Counted from the stretch's first letter, positions 38,412 through 49,410 are shown. The stretch is 64,000 nt of DNA from an uncultured Porticoccus sp. (GCA_905181945.1 CAJIZZ010000015.1:1-64000); one strand, 5' to 3'. Made by a program: numbers and translations. Notes: generated by a model not told the origin, from the sequence alone.

Positions 38412-39971
38412 ATGACATCAATAGAAAATTCTTCTGTTACCATATTTAAAGATTTGTGCTCTGCTGAGCTAATAGAGTTAGCTCTTAAAAATGGAGAGGG
38501 GCACCTTACAGATACTGGAGCATTTCTATCGATCACTGGCAATAGAACTGGGCGATCGCCAGCCGACCGCTTTATCGTAGAAGAACCTTCCAGCAAAAAT
38601 GCCATTGGATGGGGGCCGGTCAATCGTCCCTTTAGCCAAGAAAAATTCAATGAATTATGGAGCCGTGTAGAGGATTATATAGCTCAAAAAAACCGCTATA
38701 TTTCTCGTCTGCATGTAGGGCAAGATGTTAGCCACTACCTGCCTGTTGAGGTGACTACTGAGACCGCTTGGCATAATTTATTTGCTCGTAACATGTTTAT
38801 TCGTCCAGAAAAATACAACCCTTCAAATAAAGAGCCTTGGAAAATCTTACATTCTGCTAACTTCACGTGTGATCCAGTTCGCGACGGGACTAATAGTGAA
38901 GCAGTGGGGATTATCAACTTCGGCCAACGAAAAGTTTTAATTGCTGGGCTTAGGTATGCAGGTGAAATGAAAAAAGCTATGTTTTCAGTGCAAAATTTCT
39001 TACTACCTGAAAAAGATGTTATGCCAATGCATTGCGCTGCAAATGTCGGACAAGCTGATGACGTATGTCTATTTTTTGGCCTCTCTGGTACAGGGAAAAC
39101 AACTCTTTCTGCAGATCCTGAGCGATACCTAATTGGCGATGATGAGCATGGTTGGAGCAAGGGTGCTGTATTCAATATGGAAGGTGGCTGTTACGCCAAA
39201 ACAATTAATCTTAGCAAAAAAAATGAGCCTGTCATTTGGGATGCTATTCGCTTTGGCGCCATAGTAGAAAATATTGCAGTAACCAAGCATCGGACTGCCG
39301 ACTATGATGACACGTCAATCTCTGAAAATGGTCGCTGCAGCTACCCGCTAGAGCACGTAGATTTACGCAGCAAGGACAACAGAGCCGGCGAACCCAAGAA
39401 TGTTATCTTTTTAACGTGTGATGTCTCAGGTGTATTACCTCCGGTATCAATACTATCAAAAGAAGCTGCTGCTTATCACTTTCTTAGCGGATATACTGCA
39501 CGTGTAGGTTCGACTGAAATGGGTGGAGAAAAAGGGATTCAGCTTACTTTCTCGACCTGCTTTGGTGCACCATTTATGCCTAGGCCTGCTAAGGTTTATG
39601 CAGAATTGCTAATGAAGCAGATAGAGAACTTTGGGAGCAAGGTATACCTAGTGAACACTGGCTGGACTGGGGGCTCTGGAGCATCTGATGGTGCTGGATC
39701 GCGCTTTCCGATTCCAGTGACCCGAAGCATTGTCGCCGCAATACAAAGTGGTGCTTTAGAAAGTTCTGATACCGTCAAATTACCAGTACTAAATTTAGAA
39801 ATACCAACGAGTGTTCCGGGGGTTAGCAGTAATCTTCTTAATCCTCGAGACACCTGGGTCAACAAAGAGGCCTACGATGCGCAGGCACTTAAATTAGCCA
39901 AGCTATTTATTGACAATATTCAAAAATACAACGTATCTCGAAAAATTATTAAAGCGGGTCCGCAGATATAA
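38412..39971 (+). CDS. pckA: Phosphoenolpyruvate carboxykinase (ATP)
   Basis: The protein has 519 residues and converts oxaloacetate plus ATP to phosphoenolpyruvate, the entry to gluconeogenesis. The kinase-1a P-loop is [16 protein letters not shown], followed by the kinase-2 region [23 protein letters not shown] (two pieces from 39129) and [24 protein letters not shown] binds substrate. It stands alone with a 219-base upstream region in which I see no convincing -35/-10 pair. Confidence 0.98.
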   Translation: MTSIENSSVTIFKDLCSAELIELALKNGEGHLTDTGAFLSITGNRTGRSPADRFIVEEPSSKNAIGWGPVNRPFSQEKFNELWSRVEDYIAQKNRYISRLHVGQDVSHYLPVEVTTETAWHNLFARNMFIRPEKYNPSNKEPWKILHSANFTCDPVRDGTNSEAVGIINFGQRKVLIAGLRYAGEMKKAMFSVQNFLLPEKDVMPMHCAANVGQADDVCLFFGLSGTGKTTLSADPERYLIGDDEHGWSKGAVFNMEGGCYAKTINLSKKNEPVIWDAIRFGAIVENIAVTKHRTADYDDTSISENGRCSYPLEHVDLRSKDNRAGEPKNVIFLTCDVSGVLPPVSILSKEAAAYHFLSGYTARVGSTEMGGEKGIQLTFSTCFGAPFMPRPAKVYAELLMKQIENFGSKVYLVNTGWTGGSGASDGAGSRFPIPVTRSIVAAIQSGALESSDTVKLPVLNLEIPTSVPGVSSNLLNPRDTWVNKEAYDAQALKLAKLFIDNIQKYNVSRKIIKAGPQI

Positions 39972-40002
39972 ATTATTAAATTTTTAGAGTGTTCTTGGTG
40001 AT

Positions 40003-40035
40003 ATAAAAGAGTGTCCATGCAGGTCGCTCTTTTAT
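40003..40035. terminator. Bidirectional hairpin between pckA and hemY
   Basis: ATAAAAGAG (40003-40011) and CTCTTTTAT (40027-40035) form a perfect 9-base stem with a 15-base loop between convergent genes. The T-rich part of each strand lies in the stem itself, and the hemY stop codon is inside the right arm. Confidence 0.6.
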
Positions 40036-41228
40036 TCGTTTCGAGCACCTAGGGATAACCCTTTTTGGTAGCACTTTAAACTTTCTTCATGCTTGCAAAA
40101 ATGCTCCATAATTCTTGCCAGATCTACATAAGCTTGAGATTGCGGCTTAATGGCTATTGAGCTCTCCAGATAATCCCGAGCCTTTCCCCATAACTGACAT
40201 CTCCAGCTAAGACGGCCGAGAGTGAGCATTAGTTCAGCGCTATCTGGGTTACTGAAAAGCCAAGACTCAGCAAAGATCAATTGCTTCCGAGCATCCTCCC
40301 CCTCAACAACCCCATAGAGTTTAACCAAACGATCATCCCAGCACGTCTTCAAAAAAGCACGAAGCAATACTTCAGCATGAGAGCTCTCGTCGAGCTCATG
40401 CAAGCCAGCAGCATATTCTAGCAAGACTCTTTTTTCTTTTCTTAAATTTTTGGGAATTTTATGCCAAAAATTAATCAGATCTTCGCTCATACTAGCTTTC
40501 TGTGTAGAAATAGCAGTTAGCGAATAGGCATACACATCTCCTTCGATCTCCTGAAGCTCAATTTTACTAAATACTTTATAGCGGCTAAGTTCTGCTAATA
40601 ATCTTCTTAAACTCTCCCAATCTTTCAAGCCTCTATAGGCCAAATAAAGCAAACGCAGGACAATGGGATGAGATGGAAATTTAACATAGAAGGGCTGAAG
40701 AATAGCTAATGCTTCTGCGTAAAGTTGCTCCCGCACACACATTTTTGCTCTAGCTAAGCCAGTAATTAAGTTATTGCCAGGGATTGACTTTTCGACATAA
40801 CTCAGTAATTTATTAGCCCCCTTCTGATCTCCATCCTCATACGCTGCAATTGCTGCAACCAAGTAACTCAATAAAGGCAAGGTAGAGTTTTTCGCAGATT
40901 TCTCTAGAATTTTTCTAGCACTACCCCAGCGACCTTCGAAATACTGAAGCAGGCCCTGATTAACTAATAGCTGGTTGCTTCTTATCTTTAAAGCAGCGCG
41001 CTCTTTAAAATATTTCTGGCCAGGCTCCATAATTAATCTAATCAAATTTTTTAACACCACAAAAAATACCGACAATATGCCTATGATTAGAAAAAAAGCC
41101 CAAAGCGTCATATCAATGGAGTAATTTCCATAGGCAATCAAAATATAGCCTCTATTCTGCGTCATTTGCCATGCGAGCATACCGCCAAGTAGAGTAACAA
41201 TAATAACTATCAAGAGCGCCTTTCTCAC
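40032..41228 (-). CDS. hemY: HemY protein, membrane TPR protein of the heme cluster
   Basis: The protein has 398 residues with a GTG start that overlaps the hemX stop by one base. Two N-terminal membrane spans (about 5-20 and 42-65) carry the HemY_N pattern, with an LIRLIMEPGQKYF segment after span 2. The rest is TPR-like helical repeats (for example SAELMLTLGRLSWRCQLWGKA). Its name comes from linkage to heme genes; the biochemical role is not established. This is not the protoporphyrinogen oxidase also called HemY in Bacillus. Confidence 0.93.
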   Translation of the reverse strand: MRKALLIVIIVTLLGGMLAWQMTQNRGYILIAYGNYSIDMTLWAFFLIIGILSVFFVVLKNLIRLIMEPGQKYFKERAALKIRSNQLLVNQGLLQYFEGRWGSARKILEKSAKNSTLPLLSYLVAAIAAYEDGDQKGANKLLSYVEKSIPGNNLITGLARAKMCVREQLYAEALAILQPFYVKFPSHPIVLRLLYLAYRGLKDWESLRRLLAELSRYKVFSKIELQEIEGDVYAYSLTAISTQKASMSEDLINFWHKIPKNLRKEKRVLLEYAAGLHELDESSHAEVLLRAFLKTCWDDRLVKLYGVVEGEDARKQLIFAESWLFSNPDSAELMLTLGRLSWRCQLWGKARDYLESSIAIKPQSQAYVDLARIMEHFCKHEESLKCYQKGLSLGARNE

Positions 41229-42376
41229 TATTGAGACTCCACAGCGGCTGATTTTGGTTGCCCAGAAAATAACTGGCCATCTATATAATCCTTTAATATT
41301 TTTAATTCTGGGGAGATGTCAGGAAATTTTTGGATTATATTTTCCCCCTCAAGTCGAGACAGTTGTTCTAGATATGGCAAAGCCAATTGATTCAACTTAG
41401 CGTACTGGCTGAGCTGCTTGCTCGCTTTTTGCAAACTTTCCCTATAAATCGTTTCCTCCTCACGCAATAAGGCTACCTGGGCGTGCTCCAACAAAATAGC
41501 CAAACTGTACCTGAGGTAACGACTTTCGTCTGCCGACGGCATTGGAGAGAGAGGAACATCCAATTCTTGAATACGCACTAAGCCTGCCAGGCTAGCAAGT
41601 GCTGAATCAAAGCTATAAATAAGCATCTCTTGCCATCCTTCAGGTGCTGATGTAGTACTAATATTTATGGTACTGGCTTGCGTTACTTCTATAGGGTAAT
41701 TAATCATAGGTAACTCAACCAGTTGGTCTGATAGCGCACCTAACTGGGTATATAAGCCCTCTCTATCTATTGTCGGAAATGAACGTAGTTTGGCAATGCT
41801 TTTAGCGATAGCTTCTCGAACTTCTGTCAGACCCAAGCTTTCCAAATCCCTTAAGACAAGATCTGCTGAAACTAGCAATTCAACTGCATTTTTCGAATTT
41901 TTTTCAGTGTCCAAGCGATGTCTGGCAAGTCGGGTTAAATACTCAGCTTCTGTTAATAATCCCATGTATCTTGGCGCGAAAGACGTCTCATTCAAGCGGC
42001 GAGCGTAGGCAGCGACCTGTGACTCTATATCTTCAAGAGCACTGGTAAACCTGATACTTTTTTCTTGATACTTGCGCTGCTCATCTTTAATTTCGCCTCT
42101 CAGACCTTTAATATAGATTTGATTATTTTTTAAGGTGGTCTGAATTTCTGCCTGCTGCTGTTGGAGCTGATAGATGAACCACCCTCCTACACTAAGAACT
42201 GAAAGAAATAAAAGGAGACACGCTATAAAAAATATCCACAGGCGCCACTTTCGGATCGAAACTCTTTTACCTGAAGGGAAATTTTTCGGCTGAGGTTTAA
42301 TAGTCGACTTATCAGCCACTTCAGATTGACCAGAAGAGGTCTGTGTATTACTTGGTGTATTATCTTTATTATCCAA
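41228..42376 (-). CDS. hemX: HemX protein, putative uroporphyrinogen-III C-methyltransferase-like membrane protein
   Basis: The protein has 382 residues. It starts at a TTG just after an in-frame TAA, with GGGGA about 11 bases upstream; there is no ATG before the membrane span. Residues about 45-70 form one membrane span, followed by a Gln-rich coiled coil (about 72-120) and the HemX domain (LLTEAEYLTRLARHRL is diagnostic). The methyltransferase label sometimes applied to it is not supported by a SAM motif. It is cotranscribed with hemY. Confidence 0.92.
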   Translation of the reverse strand: MDNKDNTPSNTQTSSGQSEVADKSTIKPQPKNFPSGKRVSIRKWRLWIFFIACLLLFLSVLSVGGWFIYQLQQQQAEIQTTLKNNQIYIKGLRGEIKDEQRKYQEKSIRFTSALEDIESQVAAYARRLNETSFAPRYMGLLTEAEYLTRLARHRLDTEKNSKNAVELLVSADLVLRDLESLGLTEVREAIAKSIAKLRSFPTIDREGLYTQLGALSDQLVELPMINYPIEVTQASTINISTTSAPEGWQEMLIYSFDSALASLAGLVRIQELDVPLSPMPSADESRYLRYSLAILLEHAQVALLREEETIYRESLQKASKQLSQYAKLNQLALPYLEQLSRLEGENIIQKFPDISPELKILKDYIDGQLFSGQPKSAAVESQ

Positions 42377-42474
42377 TTAACTAGTCCCCACATATTTGAT
42401 ATGGCTGCTCGATTCACTTGCGCCAGAAGTTAGGCGTGACAGTAAAATAACAACTACATGCACCATCTTAATCC

Positions 42475-43281
42475 TTAACGCTGATTGCTGCACCATCCAC
42501 TTAAAACCGAAATTATGTCTTCAGCAAGGGCGGAAGGAGCGCAAATTATATACTGGAACCCCATATTTTTTGCTAGCAAAGAAACTCTTTCACTTGGGAC
42601 CAATAAAGGCAGCTTTTTTAGCTTATTCAGCCCTTCTCCTGGAATTTGAGATACAAGATGAGCTAATAATTCACCGCTATGAATAATGACGACACCCAAT
42701 TTATTAGAGTAGAGCAGATCATTGATATTTCGAGTATAGTCTGTTGATATCTTTCGATGATATAGCTCACATTGGCTAACAACAGCACCACGAGAACGCA
42801 GCTGATCAGGCAACAATTGGCGTCCGCCAACACCAGAAAAAATTAATATTTTTTCACCAGCCAGTCTTTGCAGTGAAGTCAGTCCTAGCAACCCCTCGCT
42901 GCTAAATTCGCACTCTGGAAGCTCTGCATCAACATTATACTTTTTCAGTTCAGTTGCAGTAGTTTTGCCAACGGCATAGTATCGGGGGCCAACAGGTAAA
43001 ACCTGAGGCATCAAATCGCTATTACGTTTCAACCAATCAACAACGAAAAATGTAGCGGCGCGACTCACAAAAATTGCTCGATCATACAAAAAAAGATTAA
43101 GTATGTAATGACTGATGAGGTCTTGATTCAAAGAGCTTTCTAGGGGGGTTATCTTCATAACAGGAAAATGATGGAGCAAGGCACCCTCTGCGATTAACTT
43201 GGCTGAAAGTATCTCGTCGCCATGCCCATCAGGCTGAATAGGCCTTACAAGCAATGCCTGCAATCCCTTTAAATGTTCCAC
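42475..43281 (-). CDS. hemD: Uroporphyrinogen-III synthase
   Basis: The protein has 268 residues and starts at a GTG directly after the hemC stop. HemD proteins are poorly conserved; here the recognised pieces are LLVRPIQPDG at the N-terminus, AIFVSRAATFFVVDWL, YYAVGKTTATELKKY and ILIFSGVGGRQLL-like strands. It cyclises hydroxymethylbilane with ring-D inversion. It lies between hemC and hemX as expected. Confidence 0.93.
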   Translation of the reverse strand: MEHLKGLQALLVRPIQPDGHGDEILSAKLIAEGALLHHFPVMKITPLESSLNQDLISHYILNLFLYDRAIFVSRAATFFVVDWLKRNSDLMPQVLPVGPRYYAVGKTTATELKKYNVDAELPECEFSSEGLLGLTSLQRLAGEKILIFSGVGGRQLLPDQLRSRGAVVSQCELYHRKISTDYTRNINDLLYSNKLGVVIIHSGELLAHLVSQIPGEGLNKLKKLPLLVPSERVSLLAKNMGFQYIICAPSALAEDIISVLSGWCSNQR

Positions 43282-44241
43282 CTACCAGTTATCTCCATAA
43301 ACTTTTTTCAAAATATCTTCAGCCCCTTGGGCCAGCAATTTTTTGGCTAAATCTAAACCTAGTGCCTCTGCGTCTTTAGCTACACCTCTAACATCATTGC
43401 GAACAACCTGGCTTCCATCGGGGGACCCCACTAATCCTCGCAGCCAAATCTGGTCAGAATCCAAGCCTGTCAGGACTGCATATGCAGCAATAGGGGTTTG
43501 GCATCCGCCACGAAGATGGCGATTCATTGCCCTTTCAGCCATGATGCATTGGGCTGAAGGTAAATGGTGCAATTGGCACAGTAGCGCCCCTATCCTCTCA
43601 TCATCGAGCCTAGACTCAATAGCAATGGTGCCTTGCCCTCCTGCTGGTAAAGATTTTTCTGGCGCTATACGCTGACTGATGCGTTCTGATAAACCTAATC
43701 TCACCAATCCTGCTGTAGCGAGAATAATCGCGTCGTACTCTCCGTTATCAAGCTTGCTCAGGCGGGTATTAACATTTCCTCTCAGTTCTTGAATATTAAG
43801 CCCTGGGAGGCGCTCCAAGAGCTGAGTCTTTCTGCGCAAGCTGGATGTTCCAACGCGGCTTCCTTTTGGCAAATCTTCTAAAGACACATAATGATTGGAC
43901 ACAAAAGCATCTGTTGGGTCTTCGCGCTCACAGATAGTTTGCAGTCCAAGGCCTAAAGGAAACTCCATTGGAACATCCTTCATAGAATGCACTGCAATAT
44001 CAGCAAGCCCCTCAAGAAGCGCAACCTCAAGCTCCTTCACAAATAAACCTTTCCCTCCAATTTTTGATAGGGTTGTGTCAAGAATTTTGTCGCCACGAGT
44101 GGTAATGCCAACCAACTCAACCGAAAGATTAGGATGAATGCACTGTAGTTGAGATTTGATGTGATTGGACTGCCAAAGCGCCAAGGGGCTTTGTCGAGTT
44201 GCAATACGAACCATGGCAGTATCAGGTAGTGATGAAATCAT
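43282..44241 (-). CDS. hemC: Porphobilinogen deaminase (hydroxymethylbilane synthase)
   Basis: The ATG at 44241 gives 319 residues; the ATG at 44214 ([15 protein letters not shown]) is equally compatible with the family, and no ribosome-binding site decides between them. Four porphobilinogen units are joined on a dipyrromethane cofactor held by the Cys in [45 protein letters not shown] and [13 protein letters not shown] are all intact. It is first in the hem cluster and divergent from argH; algZR, found here in pseudomonads, is missing. Confidence 0.97.
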   Translation of the reverse strand: MISSLPDTAMVRIATRQSPLALWQSNHIKSQLQCIHPNLSVELVGITTRGDKILDTTLSKIGGKGLFVKELEVALLEGLADIAVHSMKDVPMEFPLGLGLQTICEREDPTDAFVSNHYVSLEDLPKGSRVGTSSLRRKTQLLERLPGLNIQELRGNVNTRLSKLDNGEYDAIILATAGLVRLGLSERISQRIAPEKSLPAGGQGTIAIESRLDDERIGALLCQLHHLPSAQCIMAERAMNRHLRGGCQTPIAAYAVLTGLDSDQIWLRGLVGSPDGSQVVRNDVRGVAKDAEALGLDLAKKLLAQGAEDILKKVYGDNW

Positions 44242-44427
44242 GAGATATGGCAACCAAAACTATAAATAGAAAATTATATCAGATTGACCTAATAGCAGAC
44301 ATGTCTATCCAAAACTTAGCCAAAAAAAAGCATCTCGGCCATAAGATTTTCTTATAACGGCCAATCAATTTGGGTCCATAAAGCTAAATATAATAGCTTT
44401 GTTTGCACACAGAAACTCTTGCTTTGC

Positions 44428-44433
44428 TATAAT
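44428..44433 (+). promoter_or_regulatory. Probable -10 element of argH
   Basis: A perfect TATAAT is preceded at 18 bases by TGCACA, a four-of-six match to a -35. Transcription would start near 44440, about 50 bases before the argH ATG. Confidence 0.35.
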
Positions 44434-44489
44434 CAAAAAAAGAGTATATAAAAATAACCGTCAGCAATCACAGAAGAGCCCGTTTATCC

Positions 44490-45887
44490 ATGAGCAATAA
44501 AAAAGATACAAATCAGGCCTGGGGTGGTCGTTTCAACGAAGCAACGGACGACTTTGTAGCCAAATTTACTGCGTCCGTTGAATTTGACCAAAAACTTGCC
44601 CTTCATGATATACAAGGGTCCCTCGCTCATGCGGAAATGCTAACCAGTATAGATCTCTTGTCGCCAGAGGAGTTAGCAGCCATCAAGAAAGGTTTCAGTG
44701 ACATACGAATGGAAATCGAAGCAGGAACATTCGAATGGCATCTGGCCTTAGAAGATGTCCATATGAATCTAGAGGCTGCTCTTACAGAAAAAATTGGTGG
44801 TATTGGGAAAAAATTACATACCGGCAGGTCAAGAAATGATCAGGTTGCCACTGATCTTCGGCTTTGGCTGCGTGATGAAATAGACCTTATCAGCAAAGAA
44901 CTAAGTCGCCTCCAGCGCGCCCTAGTAGATCTAGCTGAAAAAGAATCGGCAACTATTATGCCTGGATTTACACATCTTCAAACCGCACAACCTATTACTT
45001 TTGGGCATCACCTCATGGCATGGTTTGAAATGCTTGACAGAGACCATGGTCGCCTCATAGATTGCCGAAGACGAACCAATCATTCTCCATTAGGGGCGGC
45101 AGCTTTAGCAGGAACAACATATCCTATAAATCGTAAAATGACGGCTACATTGTTAGGCTTTGATGAACCAATGAATAACTCACTAGATGCTGTAAGTGAT
45201 CGTGATTTTGCTATTGAATTCTGCTCATTTGCTAGCATATTAATGACTCACCTTTCTCGCGTGTCAGAAGAATTGATACTGTGGAATTCTGCACAATTTA
45301 ACTTCATAGATCTTCCGGACCGCTTTTGCACTGGCTCATCTATTATGCCGCAGAAAAAAAACCCTGATGTTCCGGAACTAGTGAGAGGAAAAACTGGGAG
45401 AGTGAATGGCAACCTGATAGCTTTGTTGACTCTCATGAAATCACAACCATTGGCTTACAATAAAGATAATCAAGAAGATAAAGAGCCATTGTTTGATACC
45501 GTCGCGACGGTCAAAGATTGTTTGCGAGCACTTGCTAACATGGTGCCTGCCATTAAGTCCAACCAAAAATCTATGACTGAGTCTGCTCGACGCGGATTTG
45601 CCACAGCCACAGATCTGGCCGACTACTTAGTAAGAAAAAATATAGCTTTTCGAGATTCTCATGAAATAGTTGGAAAAGCTGTTGCATATGGGCTTTCAAT
45701 AAACAAGGATCTATCAGAAATGTCCCTAAGTGAGCTTCAACAGTTCTCTACTGTAATTGAAGCCGATGTGTTTAACGTGCTTACACTCGAAGGCTCTGTT
45801 GCTGCCAGAAATCATATTGGTGGCACAGCGCCAAAACAAGTGAGACTGGCAACAAAAGCAGCAAGAAAGAAAATGGGTGCAATCTAA
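44490..45887 (+). CDS. argH: Argininosuccinate lyase
   Basis: The protein has 465 residues and cleaves argininosuccinate to arginine and fumarate. The N-terminal [43 protein letters not shown] and the superfamily signature [15 protein letters not shown] (with the flexible catalytic-Ser loop) are intact. It ends 33 bases before convergent cyaY. Confidence 0.98.
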   Translation: MSNKKDTNQAWGGRFNEATDDFVAKFTASVEFDQKLALHDIQGSLAHAEMLTSIDLLSPEELAAIKKGFSDIRMEIEAGTFEWHLALEDVHMNLEAALTEKIGGIGKKLHTGRSRNDQVATDLRLWLRDEIDLISKELSRLQRALVDLAEKESATIMPGFTHLQTAQPITFGHHLMAWFEMLDRDHGRLIDCRRRTNHSPLGAAALAGTTYPINRKMTATLLGFDEPMNNSLDAVSDRDFAIEFCSFASILMTHLSRVSEELILWNSAQFNFIDLPDRFCTGSSIMPQKKNPDVPELVRGKTGRVNGNLIALLTLMKSQPLAYNKDNQEDKEPLFDTVATVKDCLRALANMVPAIKSNQKSMTESARRGFATATDLADYLVRKNIAFRDSHEIVGKAVAYGLSINKDLSEMSLSELQQFSTVIEADVFNVLTLEGSVAARNHIGGTAPKQVRLATKAARKKMGAI

Positions 45888-45920
45888 AATACCTCTGATT
45901 AAAATAAATACTGGACATCA

Positions 45921-46241
45921 CTAAATATCAAACACTATTTCTCCACCATGCTGTTCAAAACAAACACGATGCAGCAATAGACCCAAAGTTTCGCTAGTTG
46001 TCGTGCAAATCCAAGAGCCACTAACATGGTTGCAGTAATAACCACCCGACTTTGCAGCTATCCAAATTTGAGCCTGAGTAGGCTGTCTAGAAACAATCAC
46101 TTTAGACCCATTGGTTTCAATAGTGAGAGTTAAAACTCCAGCTGAAGTTTCGTAATCTATATCCTCAGGACTGCTGTCAACAGCCTCCTCAATGGCTAGC
46201 ATTATCTCGTCGCAATGATTGTTAAATTCCATTTCATTCAT
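45921..46241 (-). CDS. cyaY: Frataxin-family iron-sulfur assembly protein CyaY
   Basis: The protein has 106 residues. An acidic N-terminal helix (HCDEIMLAIEEAVD) precedes the beta-sheet (VLTLTIETNGSKVIVSRQPTQAQIWIAAKSGG quoted in part), and the IWIAAKSGGYY motif is diagnostic. CyaY binds iron on its acidic ridge and modulates IscS/IscU cluster assembly. It is divergent from lptM as in pseudomonads. Confidence 0.95.
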   Translation of the reverse strand: MNEMEFNNHCDEIMLAIEEAVDSSPEDIDYETSAGVLTLTIETNGSKVIVSRQPTQAQIWIAAKSGGYYCNHVSGSWICTTTSETLGLLLHRVCFEQHGGEIVFDI

Positions 46242-46359
46242 GTTTATAGGCCATTTTTAATATATTTATCAATTGTCAGCGGTATATCCGATTGAGTGTA
46301 GTAGGCATCAGCCGGTATACTCAAGAATAACTTAATAAAAAAAATACAGGTTTCTCTAT

Positions 46360-46545
46360 ATGCAGCGCTATTTTGTATCGATATTATTAACATTAGTGGC
46401 CACTATGTGTCTGACTGGTTGTGGCATTAAAGGTCCATTATACCTTCCCTCGGAACCCATCCAAGTAATCATATCTAATTCAGAGGACCCTGCAGAAAAG
46501 GCAAGGACCAAAGGGTTGGAAGACACTGAAAAAAACGGCAACTAA
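46360..46545 (+). CDS. lptM: LptM-type small lipoprotein
   Basis: The protein has 61 residues. The signal peptide ends in the lipobox LTGC (Cys21), followed by the family motif GIKGPLYLP. LptM (YifL) assists oxidative maturation of the LPS translocon LptDE at the outer membrane; that role is known for E. coli and inferred here. It lies 3 bases before lysA, the conserved arrangement. Confidence 0.92.
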   Translation: MQRYFVSILLTLVATMCLTGCGIKGPLYLPSEPIQVIISNSEDPAEKARTKGLEDTEKNGN

Positions 46546-46548
46546 TCT

Positions 46549-47805
46549 ATGGCACATTTCTATTACAATCATGGCGAAATGTTTGCTGAAAATGTAGCCT
46601 TGGAAACAATTGCTGAGAACTACGGTACTCCAACCTACGTTTACAGTCGTTCGGCTTTAACAGAACATTTTTTAGCTTATCAAGTAGCTCTGGCTAACCG
46701 GTCCCATCTAATTTGCTATGCTGTAAAAGCCAACTCCAATATCGCAGTTCTTAACGTCCTGGCACAACTCGGAGCAGGCTTCGATATTGTCTCAGGGGGT
46801 GAGCTGGAACGTGTTATAGCTGCAGGCGGTGACCCCAAAAAAATAATTTTTTCTGGGGTTGGCAAGAAGCCTAGTGAAATGGAAAAGGCGCTAGCCATAG
46901 ATATACATTGTTTTAATGTCGAATCTGAAGCTGAGCTCGATGTACTTAATGCTGTTGCAAGAGCATGCGGAAAAATAGCTCCGATTTCTTTGCGAGTAAA
47001 TCCAGATGTGGATGCTAACACTCATCCATATATTTCGACCGGGCTGCGTGAAAATAAATTTGGTATAGATATACATGAAGCATTAGAGGTCTATTTAAAA
47101 GCAGCACAAATGGAATCTCTGAACATTATTGGTGTGGACTGCCATATAGGCTCACAATTGACAGAAACAGAACCTTTCATAGATGCTCTAAGTCGAGTAC
47201 TAACACTAGTAGACAGGCTGCAAGATCATGGGGTCAATCTAAAGCATTTAGACCTAGGAGGCGGACTTGGCGTTTGCTATAAAGATGAAATTCCCCCTCG
47301 CACTGATGATTATATCAAAGAAATACTCCTCCATTTGGATAAAAGAGACCTAACCCTAATATTAGAACCAGGTAGATCTATTACTGCAAATGCAGGCATA
47401 CTACTAACTACTGTTGAATACCTAAAGCCAGGGCAAGAAAAGAATTTCGCCATTGTTGATGCAGCAATGAACGATATGATTCGACCAGCCCTTTACCAAG
47501 CCTGGCTAGCCATTGATCCTGTAACCCCTAGAGTGGGGATTGCAAGAAAATGGGACGTCGTAGGTCCCATCTGCGAGACTGGTGATTTTATAGGCAAGGA
47601 TAGAACACTGACAATAGCGCAAGGAGATTTACTCTGCATTAAATCTGCAGGAGCCTATGGCTTTTCTATGAGCTCAAATTACAATAGTAGAGGCAAGGCA
47701 GCAGAAATAATGGTCGATGGTGACAACATCCATGAAATTAGACAGAGAGAGAATTTTAAGGACCTAATGCGTGGGGAATCATTAATATCCGATCATAAAG
47801 AATAA
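46549..47805 (+). CDS. lysA: Diaminopimelate decarboxylase
   Basis: The protein has 418 residues and makes L-lysine from meso-diaminopimelate using PLP. The PLP lysine is in CYAVKANSN. GAGFDIVSGGEL, HIGSQLTE, LDLGGGLG, EPGRSI and the late SAGAYGFSMSSNYN are intact. It begins a lysA-dapF-DUF484-xerC run, all on the same strand with short gaps or overlaps. Confidence 0.98.
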   Translation: MAHFYYNHGEMFAENVALETIAENYGTPTYVYSRSALTEHFLAYQVALANRSHLICYAVKANSNIAVLNVLAQLGAGFDIVSGGELERVIAAGGDPKKIIFSGVGKKPSEMEKALAIDIHCFNVESEAELDVLNAVARACGKIAPISLRVNPDVDANTHPYISTGLRENKFGIDIHEALEVYLKAAQMESLNIIGVDCHIGSQLTETEPFIDALSRVLTLVDRLQDHGVNLKHLDLGGGLGVCYKDEIPPRTDDYIKEILLHLDKRDLTLILEPGRSITANAGILLTTVEYLKPGQEKNFAIVDAAMNDMIRPALYQAWLAIDPVTPRVGIARKWDVVGPICETGDFIGKDRTLTIAQGDLLCIKSAGAYGFSMSSNYNSRGKAAEIMVDGDNIHEIRQRENFKDLMRGESLISDHKE

Positions 47806-47869
47806 GCCTGATGCAAACCGATAAAAATGAAAAGATGTGAAGTGGAACAAACATAATGCCGGACTAAAT

Positions 47870-48700
47870 ATGTTGCTTAAATTTACAAAAATGCACGGCC
47901 TTGGTAATGATTTTGTGGTAATTGATGCTATATCTCAACACATAACCATCACACCAGAAATAGCTAAAAAATTAGGTGACAGGCATTTTGGTGTAGGTTG
48001 TGACCAAATTCTGGTGGTAGAGCCTCCAAGCCAACCAAATATAGATTTTCGTTATCGCATCTTCAATAATGATGGCACAGAAGTAGGGCAGTGTGGTAAT
48101 GGCGCACGCTGCTTTGCCAAATTTGTTCACGGGCGAAAACTCACAGGGAAAAATAACATTCTGGTTGAAACCGCAAGTGGTGTCATCGAGCTAAAACTAC
48201 AAAGCGACCAGACGGTAGAGGTGAACATGGGCTTACCTTTACTTGACCCCAAGGATATCCCTTTCATAGCTGAGCAGCACAAAATCCTTTATGAGATTTC
48301 TACTGAAAACTTAAAGTTATTAATCAGTGCTGTCTCCATAGGCAACCCCCATGCTGTGTTAAGGGTCGATGATGTCTGCTCGGCCTCAGTGCAATCCTTG
48401 GGTCATACTATTGGCAACCATAGTCTATTCCCAAAGCAAGCGAATGTAGGATTCATGCAGGTAGTCAATTCTCATGAAATTAACTTGAGAGTTTATGAGC
48501 GAGGAGTGGGAGAAACTTTGGCTTGCGGGTCTGGAGCATGTGCAGCAGTTGTAGCAGGTCAGCTACAAGGCCTGTTGGAATCTCCTGTCACAGTAAACCT
48601 AACCGGTGGCAGCCTGACTATTGAATGGCTGGGTGATGGCCATCCAGTCATTATGACTGGTCCAGCAAGCTCGGTGTACCAAGGGCAGATAAACGTATGA
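47870..48700 (+). CDS. dapF: Diaminopimelate epimerase
   Basis: The open frame reaches a GTG at 47837, but ATG 47870 yields the normal N-terminus MLLKFTKMHGLGNDF and 276 residues. The two catalytic Cys are in GQCGNGARCFAKF and LACGSGACAAVVAG. It interconverts LL- and meso-diaminopimelate for lysine and peptidoglycan. It overlaps the next gene by 4 bases. Confidence 0.97.
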   Translation: MLLKFTKMHGLGNDFVVIDAISQHITITPEIAKKLGDRHFGVGCDQILVVEPPSQPNIDFRYRIFNNDGTEVGQCGNGARCFAKFVHGRKLTGKNNILVETASGVIELKLQSDQTVEVNMGLPLLDPKDIPFIAEQHKILYEISTENLKLLISAVSIGNPHAVLRVDDVCSASVQSLGHTIGNHSLFPKQANVGFMQVVNSHEINLRVYERGVGETLACGSGACAAVVAGQLQGLLESPVTVNLTGGSLTIEWLGDGHPVIMTGPASSVYQGQINV

Positions 48701-49398
48701 CCAAATCTTCCGATAAACCGAAAAATAATAGAATTCTAAGTCCTGCGATAATCAAAGATTATCTCCAAGCTAATCCAACTTTCTTTGATGATAACCCAGA
48801 TATATTAGAGCTTATCTCTCTCCCACACAAAAATGGAGGAGCAATTTCACTCATTGAACGCCAGATTTCTCTATTAAGAAAGCGCGACCTTGAGCTATCA
48901 AACCATATTTCTGGTTTGTTGGGCAGAGCTCAAGATAATGAACAGTTATTTAAAAAAACCTCGCGATTAATAGTCTCACTTATTGTTGCTACTAACTTAA
49001 CTGCGGTTATTGATGCTCTATCTAAAAGTCTTAGCACTGATTTTCAAGTTGAATTTCATCAACTTGTCTTATTTGGCGAGTACAGCTTAACGCCAACCCC
49101 TCATGCAAGAATTATTGCCATGAAAGCGGCAAAACTTCAGATAGGCTCTTTGATAGAGAGAAAAGCGCCTCTTTCTGGGATATTAACCAATAAGGAGCTT
49201 CATTTTATTTTTGAGGGCAGAAGCAAAGAAATACAATCTACAGCCACAGTAATCCTCTCCAATGGACCAGTGTTTGGAATCCTTGCGATCGGGAACTCTG
49301 ACCCAAACTATTACAATAACGCTATAGATACCTTATTTTTTAGCCAAATAGCTGAAGTTCTGAGTCAGCTCATTCCTGTTATGTTAAACAAACCTTAA
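48697..49398 (+). CDS. DUF484 family protein
   Basis: The protein has 233 residues. The N-terminus has the family motif ILSPAIIKDYLQANPTFF and SLIERQISLLRKRDLELSNH, a helix pair leading into a GAF-like domain (about 85-230). DUF484 is nearly always placed between dapF and xerC; its function is unproven, though the GAF-like fold suggests ligand sensing. Overlap with dapF and a 12-base gap to xerC indicate one transcript. Confidence 0.92.
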   Translation: MTKSSDKPKNNRILSPAIIKDYLQANPTFFDDNPDILELISLPHKNGGAISLIERQISLLRKRDLELSNHISGLLGRAQDNEQLFKKTSRLIVSLIVATNLTAVIDALSKSLSTDFQVEFHQLVLFGEYSLTPTPHARIIAMKAAKLQIGSLIERKAPLSGILTNKELHFIFEGRSKEIQSTATVILSNGPVFGILAIGNSDPNYYNNAIDTLFFSQIAEVLSQLIPVMLNKP

Positions 49399-49410
49399 TC
49401 ATCCCAAACA

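Noticed and set aside
44341..44355. ATAAGA-TTT-TCTTAT hairpin between hemC and argH as an attenuator or terminator
   Set aside because: It lies between divergent genes upstream of both starts; the T-run on the minus strand is 11 bases away and no transcript end is expected there.
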